Notes: generated by a model not told the origin, from the sequence alone. 64,000 bases of DNA from Proteocatella sphenisci DSM 23131 (GCF_000423525.1 NZ_AUID01000006.1:62001-126000); one strand, 5' to 3'; shown: positions 17,749 through 26,754, counted from the stretch's first letter. Numbers and translations are program-made.

Positions 17749-19160
17749 AAAGCATAAGAATGAGGCTTTGGAGCGGAATGATGTTTCTTTGCGCCATAGT
17801 AATATTGCTTATATTTCTTTTTCAGATAGTTTTTCTCGACAAATTTTATACGCAAATGGAAATAAACAAAGTGGAAAAAAACATAAGAGAGATTGTTTCA
17901 CAGATAGAAGATTATCAAGACATGAATACCGCCCTAAAAGCAAGCGATCTTACTGAAAAAATCGATCAGATATCTTATGACAAAAATATGGAAGTTCAGA
18001 TAGTAACTTCTGATGAAAAGCTCATTTACAATACAACTAAGAGCGGAAATAAAATGCCGGGCATGATGCAGGGAGAAATAACAAATTCAATTATCTTTGG
18101 TCTAAAGGGTGAGGAATATAAAAATCAGACTATCCACAGGCGATTTGGGAATAAAATTGTAGTTATGGGGCTTCCAGTTTATATGGGTGGAGAAGTTAAG
18201 GGGGCAGTAGCTTTATCATTTCCTCTGGCATCGGTTGAAGATACAGCTGATATACTGAAAAAGCAGCTTATAATTATAACATTTGTAATACTTGCAGTCT
18301 CTATAATAATGTCATCTCTAATGTCGAAAAAGTTTACAAAGCCCATACTTCTTATAAGTGAAACTGCTGAGATTTACAGCCACGGAGAGTTTGAAAAACG
18401 CTTGCCAGATCTTGGGGAAGATGAAACTGGTCAGCTTGCGAGGCGGATGAATCAGATGGGAGAAGCTCTTTCTCGCAATGAGATGCTTAAGAGAGAACTC
18501 ATATCCAATGTGTCTCATGAACTCAGGACACCTCTTACTATAATAAGAGGGTACGCAGAGGCACTAAGAGATATAAGTGGAGACGATATTGAAAAAAGAA
18601 ATAAGCAGCTTGGGGTAATAATAGAACAGTCCAAGCGATTGGGCAGTATAGTAGAGGACATGCTTAGTCTGTCAAAACTCCAATCTGGCACAGAATCACT
18701 TAAGGTGGAAGAATTTTTAGTAGAAGGTATTCTTGAAGATATAAGAATGATGTATTGTGTAAACAATGAAAAAAGGACATTTATAATATCAGAAAGTGAA
18801 GGCAAGAATCGAAATGTAATAGGTGACAAGAGAAAGATAGAGCAGGTGCTTTATAATTTTATAAGTAATGCTTTTGTTCACACATCTTCAGAAAATATGG
18901 TTGAGGTAAGACTTATAGAACTAAGTGATGCTATGAGAGTAGAAGTCAGAGATAATGGGCCAGGCATTTTAAAAGCTGATATTGACCATATTTTTGAACG
19001 TTATTACAAGGGATCCAAAACCGGAGATAGGTTTGCTTCAGGTTCAGGACTTGGACTCGCCATTGTAAAGGGAATAATGGAGCTTCATAAAGCCCCATAT
19101 GGAGTAGAGAGCGAACCTGGTAATGGGACTATTTTCTGGTTTGAACTCCCATTTTCATAA
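17745..19160 (+). CDS. Membrane sensor histidine kinase
   Basis: A 471-residue kinase: a membrane helix at about 8-28, an extracytoplasmic sensor of about 140 residues, a second helix at about 170-190, a HAMP linker, the phospho-acceptor box NVSHELRTPLT, N box NFISNAFVH, and ATP-lid motifs RDNGPGI and GSGLGLAIV. It is the partner of the response regulator before it. The small secreted Gly-rich protein immediately downstream could be a target or an accessory ligand of this sensor (inference). Confidence 0.93.
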   Translation: MKSIRMRLWSGMMFLCAIVILLIFLFQIVFLDKFYTQMEINKVEKNIREIVSQIEDYQDMNTALKASDLTEKIDQISYDKNMEVQIVTSDEKLIYNTTKSGNKMPGMMQGEITNSIIFGLKGEEYKNQTIHRRFGNKIVVMGLPVYMGGEVKGAVALSFPLASVEDTADILKKQLIIITFVILAVSIIMSSLMSKKFTKPILLISETAEIYSHGEFEKRLPDLGEDETGQLARRMNQMGEALSRNEMLKRELISNVSHELRTPLTIIRGYAEALRDISGDDIEKRNKQLGVIIEQSKRLGSIVEDMLSLSKLQSGTESLKVEEFLVEGILEDIRMMYCVNNEKRTFIISESEGKNRNVIGDKRKIEQVLYNFISNAFVHTSSENMVEVRLIELSDAMRVEVRDNGPGILKADIDHIFERYYKGSKTGDRFASGSGLGLAIVKGIMELHKAPYGVESEPGNGTIFWFELPFS

Positions 19161-19275
19161 ATTCCTCAGTTATTATGAACTTTCATCACAATTCCATCAT
19201 ATTTGTTTCCTATAATGGGTTTAAGGGAAGATTTTGAAAACCTTAACTGAAATATTTGTAAAAAAGGAGAAAATT

Positions 19276-19584
19276 ATGAAAAAGAATATGAAAAGAACAA
19301 TAGCAGGACTTGCAATGGCAGCAGTGATGGCAGTAGGAATATCTGGAGGACCAGCATTTGCAGATTCTGGAGATACAGCGCAAAGTGGTCAGCAGTTCCA
19401 GGGAACCAGGAATGGTCAGTGTGAATTTTGTCAAAATGGCGAAAACAGAGTTGGCGGATTCAAAAATGGAAGTGGTTTTGGAGCTGGAGAAAAAAGAGGC
19501 ATGGGTAAGGGAAACAGAACGGGCCCTAAGGATGGAAGCGGAATAAGAGCTCAGGATGGAACCTGCGTGCTAAACAATAATTAA
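19276..19584 (+). CDS. Small secreted Gly/Asn-rich protein
   Basis: A 102-residue protein starting at the ATG at 19276 behind AAAAAGGAGAAAA; an in-frame ATG at 19234 is upstream of that ribosome site. It has a clear signal peptide with a cut after GPAFA (near residue 29). The mature part of about 73 residues is rich in Gly, Asn, Lys and Arg, with one CEFC pair and a Cys near the C-terminus. No family is recognised. It lies 115 bases behind the two-component genes and ends at a strong terminator, so it may be regulated by, or report to, that system. Confidence 0.75.
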   Translation: MKKNMKRTIAGLAMAAVMAVGISGGPAFADSGDTAQSGQQFQGTRNGQCEFCQNGENRVGGFKNGSGFGAGEKRGMGKGNRTGPKDGSGIRAQDGTCVLNNN

Positions 19585-19592
19585 TATTTGTC

Positions 19593-19619
19593 AGGAGTGC
19601 CATGGGCGCTCCTTTTTTT
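19593..19619 (+). terminator. Rho-independent terminator
   Basis: Stem AGGAGTGCC / GGGCGCTCCT with a CAT loop followed by seven T. Confidence 0.85.
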
Positions 19620-19693
19620 ATCTAAAATTTTGGGTATACTATAATGGTAAGGTTAAAACTTCGATTTTGAAATTTTCAGGAGGGAGTATAAAG

Positions 19694-20539
19694 ATGGTTG
19701 AGAAAATAATTTTTGCATCAGGCGCTTCAGACACTTCAATGGAAGTTATAAGGTGTATGAAAAGTGTAAGAAAGCTGGGTATAAAAAAGTGCCTTTTACT
19801 TCAGTGCTATAGTTCGGGAGAAGAGGCTTCTTCGATTGGAGGGATTGTAGAAGAAATTTATAATGAGAATCTGGAAAGACAAAAAGAATTGCTCATTGAT
19901 CAGGGATTTGAGGTTGAGACAAGGATAGTAAAGGGATCTATAGAAAATGAAATAAATGAGATTGCACAAAAAGAAAATGCAGATATGATAGTTACAAAAG
20001 CAACTAACAGGTCTCTTATTGGGGAGGCGGTGTTTAAGGGGCTTGCATATGAGGTTCTTCATAACTCCCAAAAACCAGTTATGCTTGTGAGGGCTAACAA
20101 TAAAGATGACGCTGATGTGGAATGTGACATAATGGAGCACATAATGTTTCCTACAGACTTTTCTCAAAATGCAAAAAAAGCATTTGAAGTTCTCAAAATT
20201 CTTGCTCCATGTGAAGGCACTAAAATCACCCTGGTTCATGTACAAGACCCAACGAGGATGGATTTGGAACGTTTGCAGATACTTGACAAAATGAACAAAG
20301 AAGATTTTGCCAAGCTTATGGATATGAAAAGAGAGCTTGAGGGAAATGGAGCTAAAAACGTTGGAGTACAGGTGGTTCAGGGTATTCCGACCACGGAAAT
20401 AATGAATCTTATGGCTGATAAGGAAGTATCTCTTATAATAATGGGAACTCAGGGACTGGGTTTTGTAAAAGAATTGTATTTAGGAAGTGTAAGTCATTAT
20501 CTGGCAAGGCATGCTGTTTCTTCTGTTTTGCTGGTATAA
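19694..20539 (+). CDS. Tandem universal stress protein (two UspA domains)
   Basis: A 281-residue protein of two UspA folds, about residues 1-140 and 148-281. The second keeps the ATP-binding signature (IMGTQGLG...LYLGSVSHYL); the first has a weaker version (VTKATNRSLIGEAV). The ATG at 19694 follows CAGGAGGGAG. Tandem Usp proteins bind ATP or other nucleotides and help cells survive stress or growth arrest. It is monocistronic, converging on the EAL-HDOD gene across a shared terminator. Confidence 0.88.
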   Translation: MVEKIIFASGASDTSMEVIRCMKSVRKLGIKKCLLLQCYSSGEEASSIGGIVEEIYNENLERQKELLIDQGFEVETRIVKGSIENEINEIAQKENADMIVTKATNRSLIGEAVFKGLAYEVLHNSQKPVMLVRANNKDDADVECDIMEHIMFPTDFSQNAKKAFEVLKILAPCEGTKITLVHVQDPTRMDLERLQILDKMNKEDFAKLMDMKRELEGNGAKNVGVQVVQGIPTTEIMNLMADKEVSLIIMGTQGLGFVKELYLGSVSHYLARHAVSSVLLV

Positions 20540-20566
20540 TTAAAACATAAAAATAAAGACAAATAA

Positions 20567-20598
20567 AATAAGACCGCACACACAAATGCAGTCTTATT
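20567..20598. terminator. Bidirectional terminator between converging genes
   Basis: AATAAGAC and GTCTTATT are exact inverted repeats around a 16-base loop, placed between the stops of the Usp gene and the EAL-HDOD gene. Confidence 0.65.
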
Positions 20599-20610
20599 CT
20601 ATTTAAATAC

Positions 20611-21819
20611 TTATATTTTTATCATGTTCATTATGCGATTGGACCATTCTATAGATTGTATATACCATCTGAATAATTCGCTTTCATCTATGTTCAGTTT
20701 TTGAGCGCTTTCAGAAATATGGGAGGAGCCATTTCCTGTTTCGTAATAACTTATGATATCATACACGGGGCTCAAGATACCCTTTTTATGGATTAAGGAA
20801 TCCTTGATATCATCTCCCACTTGGAGGTCTTCAAGTGCTTCTGGCATTGGCACATCAAGCATGGCATCAAGTACACTGAACAGGCACATAAGTGAGACTT
20901 CGTGGCGTCTGTTTTTAATATTGCTGTTTTGTGAAATAAGTTCACCAAATTTAGACCTTACAAGTGAAAGTCTCACAATTTCTTCTGGTTTTTTAAAAGA
21001 AATATCCTGAAGCATGAGGACAGAAAACCAGCGTTCGAGTTCAATAAGTCCCATTCTGGTGAGTATGGACATGATAGAATTATTTTTGTATTGGCTGTTT
21101 CCGCCAACTTTGACTACCCTGTAAGCCATATTTACATCTTTTTCTATAATGTTTGTAAGTTTATGAAAGGAAGGTTCCTCAGATCGCAGTTCTGAAAGCA
21201 GGTGCTGGTATATAGTTATGTCAGTTTTTTGAGATTTAAGTCCCGCAATAATTACAGGGCGACTGAAAAAATATCCCTGGAAAAGCTGAAAACCCATTTT
21301 TTTTGCTTTTATGTAGGTGTCTTGATCTTCTATTTTCTCGGCAACGAGCATTTTATTTTCTGAAAGAGCCTTGGTAACTTGATCTTTTATGTCATCTAGC
21401 GGAGTAAGCAAAATATCAAATTTTATTATATCAGCATGCTCAACAGCCTTGTAGGAACCTTCACTATTGCCAAAGTCATCCAGTGCTATATGATAGCCCT
21501 GTTTTTTGAGGTGAAGGATTCTTTGTACCAGAGCCTCGTCGACGAAAGTATCCTCTAAAATCTCTATTATTAGAATGTCAGGCTTAATGAGTTCTATAAA
21601 TTCGGAATTAAGGAAATCATAATTAAAATTTATAAATGCTTTTTTATCGCCTACTATCTGGTCAATTCCAGACTCGAAAAGTCCACCAAGAACAGTGGCA
21701 GTTGACTTGTTACTGTCTGCAAACCCAAAAGAAGTAGATTCAGAATCATTGCGGTACAAAAGTTCATAGCCATATACATTCATGTTTGTGTCAAATATAG
21801 GTTGCCTTGCAATATACAT
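20611..21819 (-). CDS. EAL-HDOD signalling protein (YuxH/CdgJ type)
   Basis: A 402-residue protein with an N-terminal EAL-like domain (about 1-200) and a C-terminal HDOD domain (about 205-390). The EAL motif is replaced by YELLYR, though ALDDFG, KFD, EKIE and QGYFFSRP remain. In characterised EAL-HDOD proteins this domain usually binds or senses rather than cleaves c-di-GMP. Such proteins control motility or surface behaviour. No neighbour clarifies the target. Together with the PAS-GGDEF-EAL and REC-GGDEF-hemerythrin genes it shows an active c-di-GMP network in this region. Confidence 0.85.
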   Translation of the reverse strand: MYIARQPIFDTNMNVYGYELLYRNDSESTSFGFADSNKSTATVLGGLFESGIDQIVGDKKAFINFNYDFLNSEFIELIKPDILIIEILEDTFVDEALVQRILHLKKQGYHIALDDFGNSEGSYKAVEHADIIKFDILLTPLDDIKDQVTKALSENKMLVAEKIEDQDTYIKAKKMGFQLFQGYFFSRPVIIAGLKSQKTDITIYQHLLSELRSEEPSFHKLTNIIEKDVNMAYRVVKVGGNSQYKNNSIMSILTRMGLIELERWFSVLMLQDISFKKPEEIVRLSLVRSKFGELISQNSNIKNRRHEVSLMCLFSVLDAMLDVPMPEALEDLQVGDDIKDSLIHKKGILSPVYDIISYYETGNGSSHISESAQKLNIDESELFRWYIQSIEWSNRIMNMIKI

Positions 21820-21998
21820 AGTAATCCACCCCTCCTTAAATCGAAATGCCTTATTGTCTAAAGATATGTTTATATGACTTAAGTATAATACATTTTTTAA
21901 AATTATACTACAAATTTTGATGCTTGTGGATGTTGAAAGTATAAGCTTGATAATATATAATTAATATTGGTAGAAAAAAAATAATAATGAGGAAACAT

Positions 21999-22679
21999 AT
22001 GGAAATATCAGTGATAATACCTGTTTATAATGAAGAAAAAACAATAGAAGAAATGAAAGATATTATGAGGCCTCTTAAAGGCCGGTGTGAAATTATTTTT
22101 GTTGACGGAGGATCCACTGACAATACTGTATCGCTTATATCAGATGAATTCACGCTTATAAACTCTCCTAAAGGGCGGGCGAACCAGATGAACAAGGGAG
22201 CACTCAAAAGCAGGGGAGAGGTACTTTTTTTTCTGCACTGCGATAGCACTTTGCCAGATGCGGCACTTGAACAGATAGAAGAAGTAATGAATAAATTCAG
22301 ATCAGGATATTTTGGAATAAAATTTGACTCAGAAAATATACTCATGAAATGCTGCGCTTTTATGTCTAATCTTAGATCAAAGATGTCAGGGATAGTTTTT
22401 GGAGACCAAGGTATGTTTATAGAGAGAGACCTTTTTTTTCAAGTGGGAATGTTCCCGGAGATTCCTTTGATGGAGGATTATCAGTTTTCGCTGAATCTCA
22501 AAAAAATGAAAATAAGATATGGCGATGCCAAAGAAAGAATATGTACTTCGGACAGAAGGTTTGGAGAGGGAAATGTGAACAGGCTCAGGGTGATGTGGAA
22601 CATGCACAGGCTGAGATTTCTATATAGAAAGGGGATTCCTGCAGATGAGATTGCAAGGATGTACAGTAATATAAGATGA
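21999..22679 (+). CDS. Family 2 glycosyltransferase (TIGR04283-like)
   Basis: A 226-residue GT-A glycosyltransferase with ISVIIPVYNEEKTI at the N-terminus, FVDGGSTDNT and FFLHCDSTLP (the DxD-like site). It resembles the small glycosyltransferases named for arsenosugar clusters, but no arsenic methylase or other arsenosugar gene is nearby, so that product name should not be carried over. The ATG at 21999 follows ATGAGGAAAC; the first ATG at 21987 lies upstream of that site. It overlaps the next gene by four bases. Confidence 0.82.
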   Translation: MEISVIIPVYNEEKTIEEMKDIMRPLKGRCEIIFVDGGSTDNTVSLISDEFTLINSPKGRANQMNKGALKSRGEVLFFLHCDSTLPDAALEQIEEVMNKFRSGYFGIKFDSENILMKCCAFMSNLRSKMSGIVFGDQGMFIERDLFFQVGMFPEIPLMEDYQFSLNLKKMKIRYGDAKERICTSDRRFGEGNVNRLRVMWNMHRLRFLYRKGIPADEIARMYSNIR

Positions 22680-23380
22680 ATGAAGCAATAATAATATTTA
22701 CAAGAGTGCCGGTTGCAGGGAAAACAAAAACGAGGCTTGAATCACTGTTTTTGCCAGAAGAATGTGCAGAGATTCACAGCTGTTTTTTGAAAGATATAAA
22801 GAAGTGCTGTGAAAATACAGGGAGAGACTGTTTTGTTTTTTATACCCCATATGGGAAGAAAAACATCCTGTATTCGCTTCTGGGAAAAGATAAGAAATAT
22901 GTTCTTCAAAAAGGAGGAAATCTGGGGATAAGAATGCATAATGCCATAGAATACGTACTGAAAAGTGGATACGATTCATGCGTTCTTATAGGATCTGATA
23001 TACCAGAGCTTGAGAGTTCGGACTTGGTCAAGGCGTTTGATGTGTTAAGAAGAAATGATTTGGTTTTAGGGCCTACTACAGATTATGGATATTATCTTAT
23101 AGGTATGAAAAAACCAGATATTAAGGTTTTTGACAATCAGATATATGGATATGGAAGCGTGCTTAAAAATACCATAGAAGCTGTAAAAACAGCGGATCTA
23201 AGCTATAACCTGATAAAAGCGTATGCAGATATAGATGAACCAGAAGACGTATTCAATCTTAAGAAGCGATTTGACATGAAAGAATATGATGAAAATAAAT
23301 ATACAGCGAAGTATGTGGAATATCTTGTAAAGGAGTACGAAGATAGATGGATAGAATCAGCGGACTGCGGGACTATGTAA
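22676..23380 (+). CDS. Glycosyl/nucleotidyltransferase, DUF2064 (TIGR04282-like)
   Basis: A 234-residue protein of the DUF2064 / TIGR04282 family, a GT-A fold related to nucleotidyltransferases: IIFTRVPVAGKTKTRL, LIGSDIPELESSDL, LGPTTDYGYYLIGM. It overlaps both neighbours (4 and 34 bases), so the three genes form one translational unit. Usually found as a partner of the TIGR04283 enzyme; the joint product in this organism is unknown. Confidence 0.82.
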   Translation: MNEAIIIFTRVPVAGKTKTRLESLFLPEECAEIHSCFLKDIKKCCENTGRDCFVFYTPYGKKNILYSLLGKDKKYVLQKGGNLGIRMHNAIEYVLKSGYDSCVLIGSDIPELESSDLVKAFDVLRRNDLVLGPTTDYGYYLIGMKKPDIKVFDNQIYGYGSVLKNTIEAVKTADLSYNLIKAYADIDEPEDVFNLKKRFDMKEYDENKYTAKYVEYLVKEYEDRWIESADCGTM

Positions 23381-24354
23381 AAACGAGCTTATATCTTGAG
23401 GCACTTGGAATTCCTGAAGATCGGGAGATAGAGTATAAGATGCTTGCTCAGGGCGAGTACAACATAAATTATTATTTCGTTCATCCTGTGACGCGAAGGG
23501 CTCTGGTTTTGAGGATAAATACCGCTAGTCAGATGAATTTGAGGAATCAGGTTGAATATGAATACACGACGCTTAAGCTACTTGAGAAATCAGGAAGGAC
23601 TCCGGAGGTCCTTTATTTTGATCCGGCACCTGAAAATATGGAGTACGGCGTCATAGTGATGGAATTCTTGAGCGGGAGGCATCTTGACTACAAATCGGAT
23701 CTTGTGTCGGCGGCTCAGTGCCTGGCGGACGTACACAGCGTCAAGGTAAAGGAGGAAAGTCATCTCATCTCTCCAGAGGCTCCGTTTCAGGCTGTAATAG
23801 ACGAATGCAGAGAAATGATAAAAACCTACTGCGAATATCAGTTTGCAGATGAAAACAAGAAAGCGCTGATCGAGGACCTTTTGGAGCGTGGGAGCAAAAT
23901 GGCAAGAGGATGCTCCAGCTACAAAGGATACAGATGCTGCATAAATACGGAGCTCAATTCAACAAATTTCCTAATTAACGAAAACTATGGACAGGACTTT
24001 CTGGTGGACTGGGAAAAGCCACTATATGGGGACCCCGCTCAGGACATAGGCCATTTCCTTGCTCCAACCACTACCTTCTGGAAGACAGACATTATCCTCG
24101 GGAGAAAAGCTATGGACGATTTTATTTCTGACTATGAAAAAGCGGTCGCAGGAAGATTTGATACCTGCGGGCTGAGAGACAGGGTTAACGTATATATCCC
24201 GCTAAACTGCCTCAGAGGAATAACATGGTGCGCCATGGCCTGGGTTCAGTACAAAGACCCGCAGAGGCTTATTGCAAATGAGTCGACCCGATTAAAACTT
24301 GAGCAGTATCTGGACATGGAGTTTCTGCAGAGGATAGAGCGAGATTATTTCTAA
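23347..24354 (+). CDS. Aminoglycoside phosphotransferase-fold (APH/choline kinase-like) protein
   Basis: A 335-residue protein with the APH/ChoK kinase fold: a glycine-poor nucleotide loop at LAQGEYNINY, an ATP-site Lys/Arg near VLRINTAS, and the metal-binding Asp in FLVDWEKP. The catalytic loop, normally HGDxxxxN, reads NTELNSTN, with Glu where the catalytic Asp is expected. Either the enzyme has an altered active site or the loop is a family variant. The gene overlaps the preceding glycosyltransferase by 34 bases, suggesting a joint role in modifying a sugar or polyol. Resistance to antibiotics should not be inferred. Confidence 0.7.
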   Translation: MDRISGLRDYVKTSLYLEALGIPEDREIEYKMLAQGEYNINYYFVHPVTRRALVLRINTASQMNLRNQVEYEYTTLKLLEKSGRTPEVLYFDPAPENMEYGVIVMEFLSGRHLDYKSDLVSAAQCLADVHSVKVKEESHLISPEAPFQAVIDECREMIKTYCEYQFADENKKALIEDLLERGSKMARGCSSYKGYRCCINTELNSTNFLINENYGQDFLVDWEKPLYGDPAQDIGHFLAPTTTFWKTDIILGRKAMDDFISDYEKAVAGRFDTCGLRDRVNVYIPLNCLRGITWCAMAWVQYKDPQRLIANESTRLKLEQYLDMEFLQRIERDYF

Positions 24355-24507
24355 CATGGAATTATTTCTGAAAAAATGCACGATTGCTGACAGGTAATAT
24401 TAAAAAGGACAATCATCCTCTAAAAAAAGGACTATTGAAACGTAGACATATGAATGTTTTAACGGTATAATCTAATGCATGAGAAGTTCAGAAAAGAAGG
24501 TGACGAT

Positions 24508-24789
24508 ATGATTCCAAGACTCTTTATGCTTATTGCATTCGTGATTATTTCCTTAAAGGTATTCCACATGATTTATTTAAGCCTTTTCAGGGAAGGGCTT
24601 TGTGATGACGGCTTTTATTGTGGAGGGATAGCAGAGAGTAGTTATGCAAACAGCATGAAACAGAGGAGGATTGCGCCGCAGACCAGATCAGGAAACAGGA
24701 AAGCACTCATTCGAAGGTCTTCTGCCTCATCAGGAATTCATCTGAACACAGGCTCATATAGCTCATATAAAAAACTCAATTCGCTTTAA
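24508..24789 (+). CDS. Small membrane-anchored hypothetical protein
   Basis: A 93-residue protein starting at the ATG at 24508 behind GAAGGTGACG. It has one N-terminal membrane helix (about residues 3-25) and a basic, Ser/Arg-rich tail of about 60 residues. Two Cys follow the helix (GLCDDGFYC). No family recognised; topology suggests the basic tail faces the cytoplasm or binds nucleic acid or the membrane surface, but this is speculation. Confidence 0.55.
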   Translation: MIPRLFMLIAFVIISLKVFHMIYLSLFREGLCDDGFYCGGIAESSYANSMKQRRIAPQTRSGNRKALIRRSSASSGIHLNTGSYSSYKKLNSL

Positions 24790-24868
24790 AGACAACTCGA
24801 AAGAAAACATATCTACATATGCCCAGTATAACCCCCATCCTTTTATATCCCGGGCTTCGCGATTAAAA

Positions 24869-24900
24869 CAGATGCAGATTCAGCTGCACTGTTTTTTTTT
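24869..24900 (+). terminator. Rho-independent terminator
   Basis: CAG-TGCAG pairs with CTGCA-CTG (one A/C mismatch) and is followed by ten T. The rest of the 24790-25087 gap holds a possible TATAAT-type promoter near 24953 and nothing else that can be recognised. Confidence 0.7.
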
Positions 24901-25087
24901 GAAAAAAATCACAAAAAATCATAAAATTAATTGTAAATCATATGGGATAGTGTATAATACTAACCATAAATATATTTTTGAAAGGGACTGATATTGATGA
25001 TTGAAGATAACCGTAGAGAGCAACCTTTTTTGCAGGGGTTGTTTGATATGGTATTTTTTTACTTATTTCAGAAATATGGAGGAAGAA

Positions 25088-25555
25088 ATGAATAATCTAA
25101 GGATTGAAGATTACGGATATAATGATTTTTTCAAAAAACAGAAGAAAGATTACGACAGGAGCGGCGAGCTGGCCGTTGCCAGAATAACTCAGGTACACAG
25201 GGAAAGCTATACTGCAGTATCAGATATGGGCGAAAAGAATGCAAGGCTCAAGGGCTCGATTTTCTTCAGCCCTGAGCGCGCGCAGACTTATCCGGCTACG
25301 GGAGATTTTGTGCTGATAAAGCACAATCCTATGGGAGAAGATATTATATACAAGGTATTGGATAAAAAGAGCAAGTTTTCAAGAATGGATACATTCAACA
25401 GCAGGGAGCAGGTGGTGGCAACCAACTTTGATTATGTGTTCATTGTCACATCTATGAGAAAGGAAAAGCAGACTGCCCTCATGAACAAGAATGCAGTTGA
25501 AAAGAGCATCGCAAAGCTCCAGAAGGAGATGTATAAATCAAGAAAGAAGAGGTGA
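25088..25555 (+). pseudogene. RsgA-like GTPase with the GTPase domain deleted in frame
   Basis: A 155-residue frame starting at the ATG at 25088 behind ATGGAGGAAG. Residues 1-122 match the N-terminal part of RsgA-type ribosome-assembly GTPases: an LxxYGYNDFF start, an OB fold (ARITQVHRESYTAVSD, YPATGDFVLI), and the linker KSKFSRMDTFNSREQVVATN...FIVTSM. Normally about 200 residues of GTP-binding and zinc domain follow. Here the chain passes straight into a basic tail (KNAVEKSIAKLQKEMYKSRKK) that looks like the natural C-terminus. No Walker A (GxxGxGKS) is present, so it cannot act as a GTPase. Probably a decaying copy, although the frame is intact. Confidence 0.7.
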
Positions 25556-25561
25556 AGCTTT

Positions 25562-25675
25562 ATGTACAGGAATGTTCTGATAGTGTGTGTTTCGGTTCAT
25601 CATGGAAATACCCTCAGGATCACAGAGGCCATGAACAGGGAGCTTTGTAGATTTTATCATCCAATTGATAAATAA
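25562..25675 (+). pseudogene. N-terminal remnant of a flavodoxin-like protein
   Basis: A 37-codon frame from the ATG at 25562 to the TAA at 25675, preceded by AGAGGTG. It encodes NVLIVCVSVHHGNT, the phosphate-binding loop of flavodoxin-type FMN proteins, then EAMNREL and stops after a few unrelated residues. Flavodoxins need about 140 or more residues, so this is a truncated gene. It directly follows the RsgA remnant, so one rearrangement may have cut both. Confidence 0.65.
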
Positions 25676-25719
25676 TATGATATAATTAGATAAATCTGAA
25701 AATTTACAGGAGGAAGAAT

Positions 25720-26130
25720 ATGGGTAACAAATATGTAGCAATAATACAGTGTGACATTGCGCACAACAGATGCAGCGGCTATGCGTGCACAGAGTCGTTC
25801 TATAACAGAGAAGGAATGTTTGAAAACTATGAAGATGGGACCAGATATATTTCATTTACATGCGGAGGATGCTGCGGCAAGAGCGTAGCAGCCAAGCTGG
25901 AGCATTTTGCGGCAAAGTGCAAAAAATACGGAGATATAGCAAAAGACGATGTAACAGTTCACCTGTCTTCTTGTATGGTAACAGACAATCACCACTATGA
26001 CAGATGCCCTCATGTGGATTACATAAGAGATATCGTGCGTAAAAAAGGATATGAGAATGTGGTGGAGGGTTCATTTATAAGCAAGACTGCAGCATTTAAG
26101 AGAGAAAAGGGTATACATAAAGTATATTAA
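25720..26130 (+). CDS. CGGC domain-containing protein
   Basis: A 136-residue protein of the CGGC family, named for the central CGGCCGK motif (FTCGGCCGKSV). Other conserved Cys residues are in NRCSGYAC, LSSCMV and RCPHVDYI, so the protein probably binds a metal or a cluster. Biochemical role unknown; these proteins are common in anaerobes. Strong AGGAGGAAG ribosome site. Followed by the HD gene 30 bases later, probably cotranscribed. Confidence 0.82.
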   Translation: MGNKYVAIIQCDIAHNRCSGYACTESFYNREGMFENYEDGTRYISFTCGGCCGKSVAAKLEHFAAKCKKYGDIAKDDVTVHLSSCMVTDNHHYDRCPHVDYIRDIVRKKGYENVVEGSFISKTAAFKREKGIHKVY

Positions 26131-26160
26131 TAAAATACAAAAAATATGGAGGAAACAAAT

Positions 26161-26754
26161 ATGATAAGTAGAGAAGAGGCGTGGAAACTTCTTAAAAAAT
26201 ATAACAAGGAAGAATTTCATCTGCAGCACGCACTTACTTTAGAAGGTACTATGAGATACTTTGCTAAGGAAGAGGGTTATGGCGAGGAAGCAGATTACTG
26301 GGCGATGGCAGGACTTCTTCATGATCTGGATTTTGAACTATATCCAGACCAGCACTGCACCAAGACTCAGGAAATTTTAAGAGAGTATGGTTTTGAGGAA
26401 AAATTCATAAGAGCGGTTGCAAGTCATGGATACGGGCTTTGCACAGAGCCGCTGCCACAGCCTGAACATACTATGGAAAAAATACTTTTTGCAACAGATG
26501 AGCTCACGGGATTAATAGGTGCAGCCGCAAGGATGAGGCCGTCTAAAAGTGTAATGGACATGGAAGTTTCGAGTATTAAAAAGAAATTCAAAGATAAAAA
26601 ATTCGCCGGTGGATGTTCCCGTGACGTGATAAAACAAGGGGCAGACATGCTGGGATGGGAATTGGACAAACTCTTTGAAGAGACAATAATGGCCATGCGT
26701 TCGTGTGAAGAGTCAGTGAACCTTGAGATGGACAAGCAGAATATAGAGCAGTAA
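26161..26754 (+). CDS. HD-domain hydrolase
   Basis: A 197-residue HD protein: the first His is in HLQHALTLEGTM, the HD pair in GLLHDLDFE, then DQHCTKTQEIL and SHGYGL. It belongs to the group of small HD proteins related to predicted metal-dependent nucleotide hydrolases. The ATG at 26161 is chosen because GGAGG lies just before it; the ATG at 26146 overlaps that ribosome site. Substrate unknown. Confidence 0.82.
   Translation: MISREEAWKLLKKYNKEEFHLQHALTLEGTMRYFAKEEGYGEEADYWAMAGLLHDLDFELYPDQHCTKTQEILREYGFEEKFIRAVASHGYGLCTEPLPQPEHTMEKILFATDELTGLIGAAARMRPSKSVMDMEVSSIKKKFKDKKFAGGCSRDVIKQGADMLGWELDKLFEETIMAMRSCEESVNLEMDKQNIEQ

Noticed and set aside
21999-23380. Arsenosugar biosynthesis as the function of the two glycosyltransferases
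   Set aside because: The family names come from arsenic clusters in other bacteria. No ArsM, ArsS or related gene is found here.
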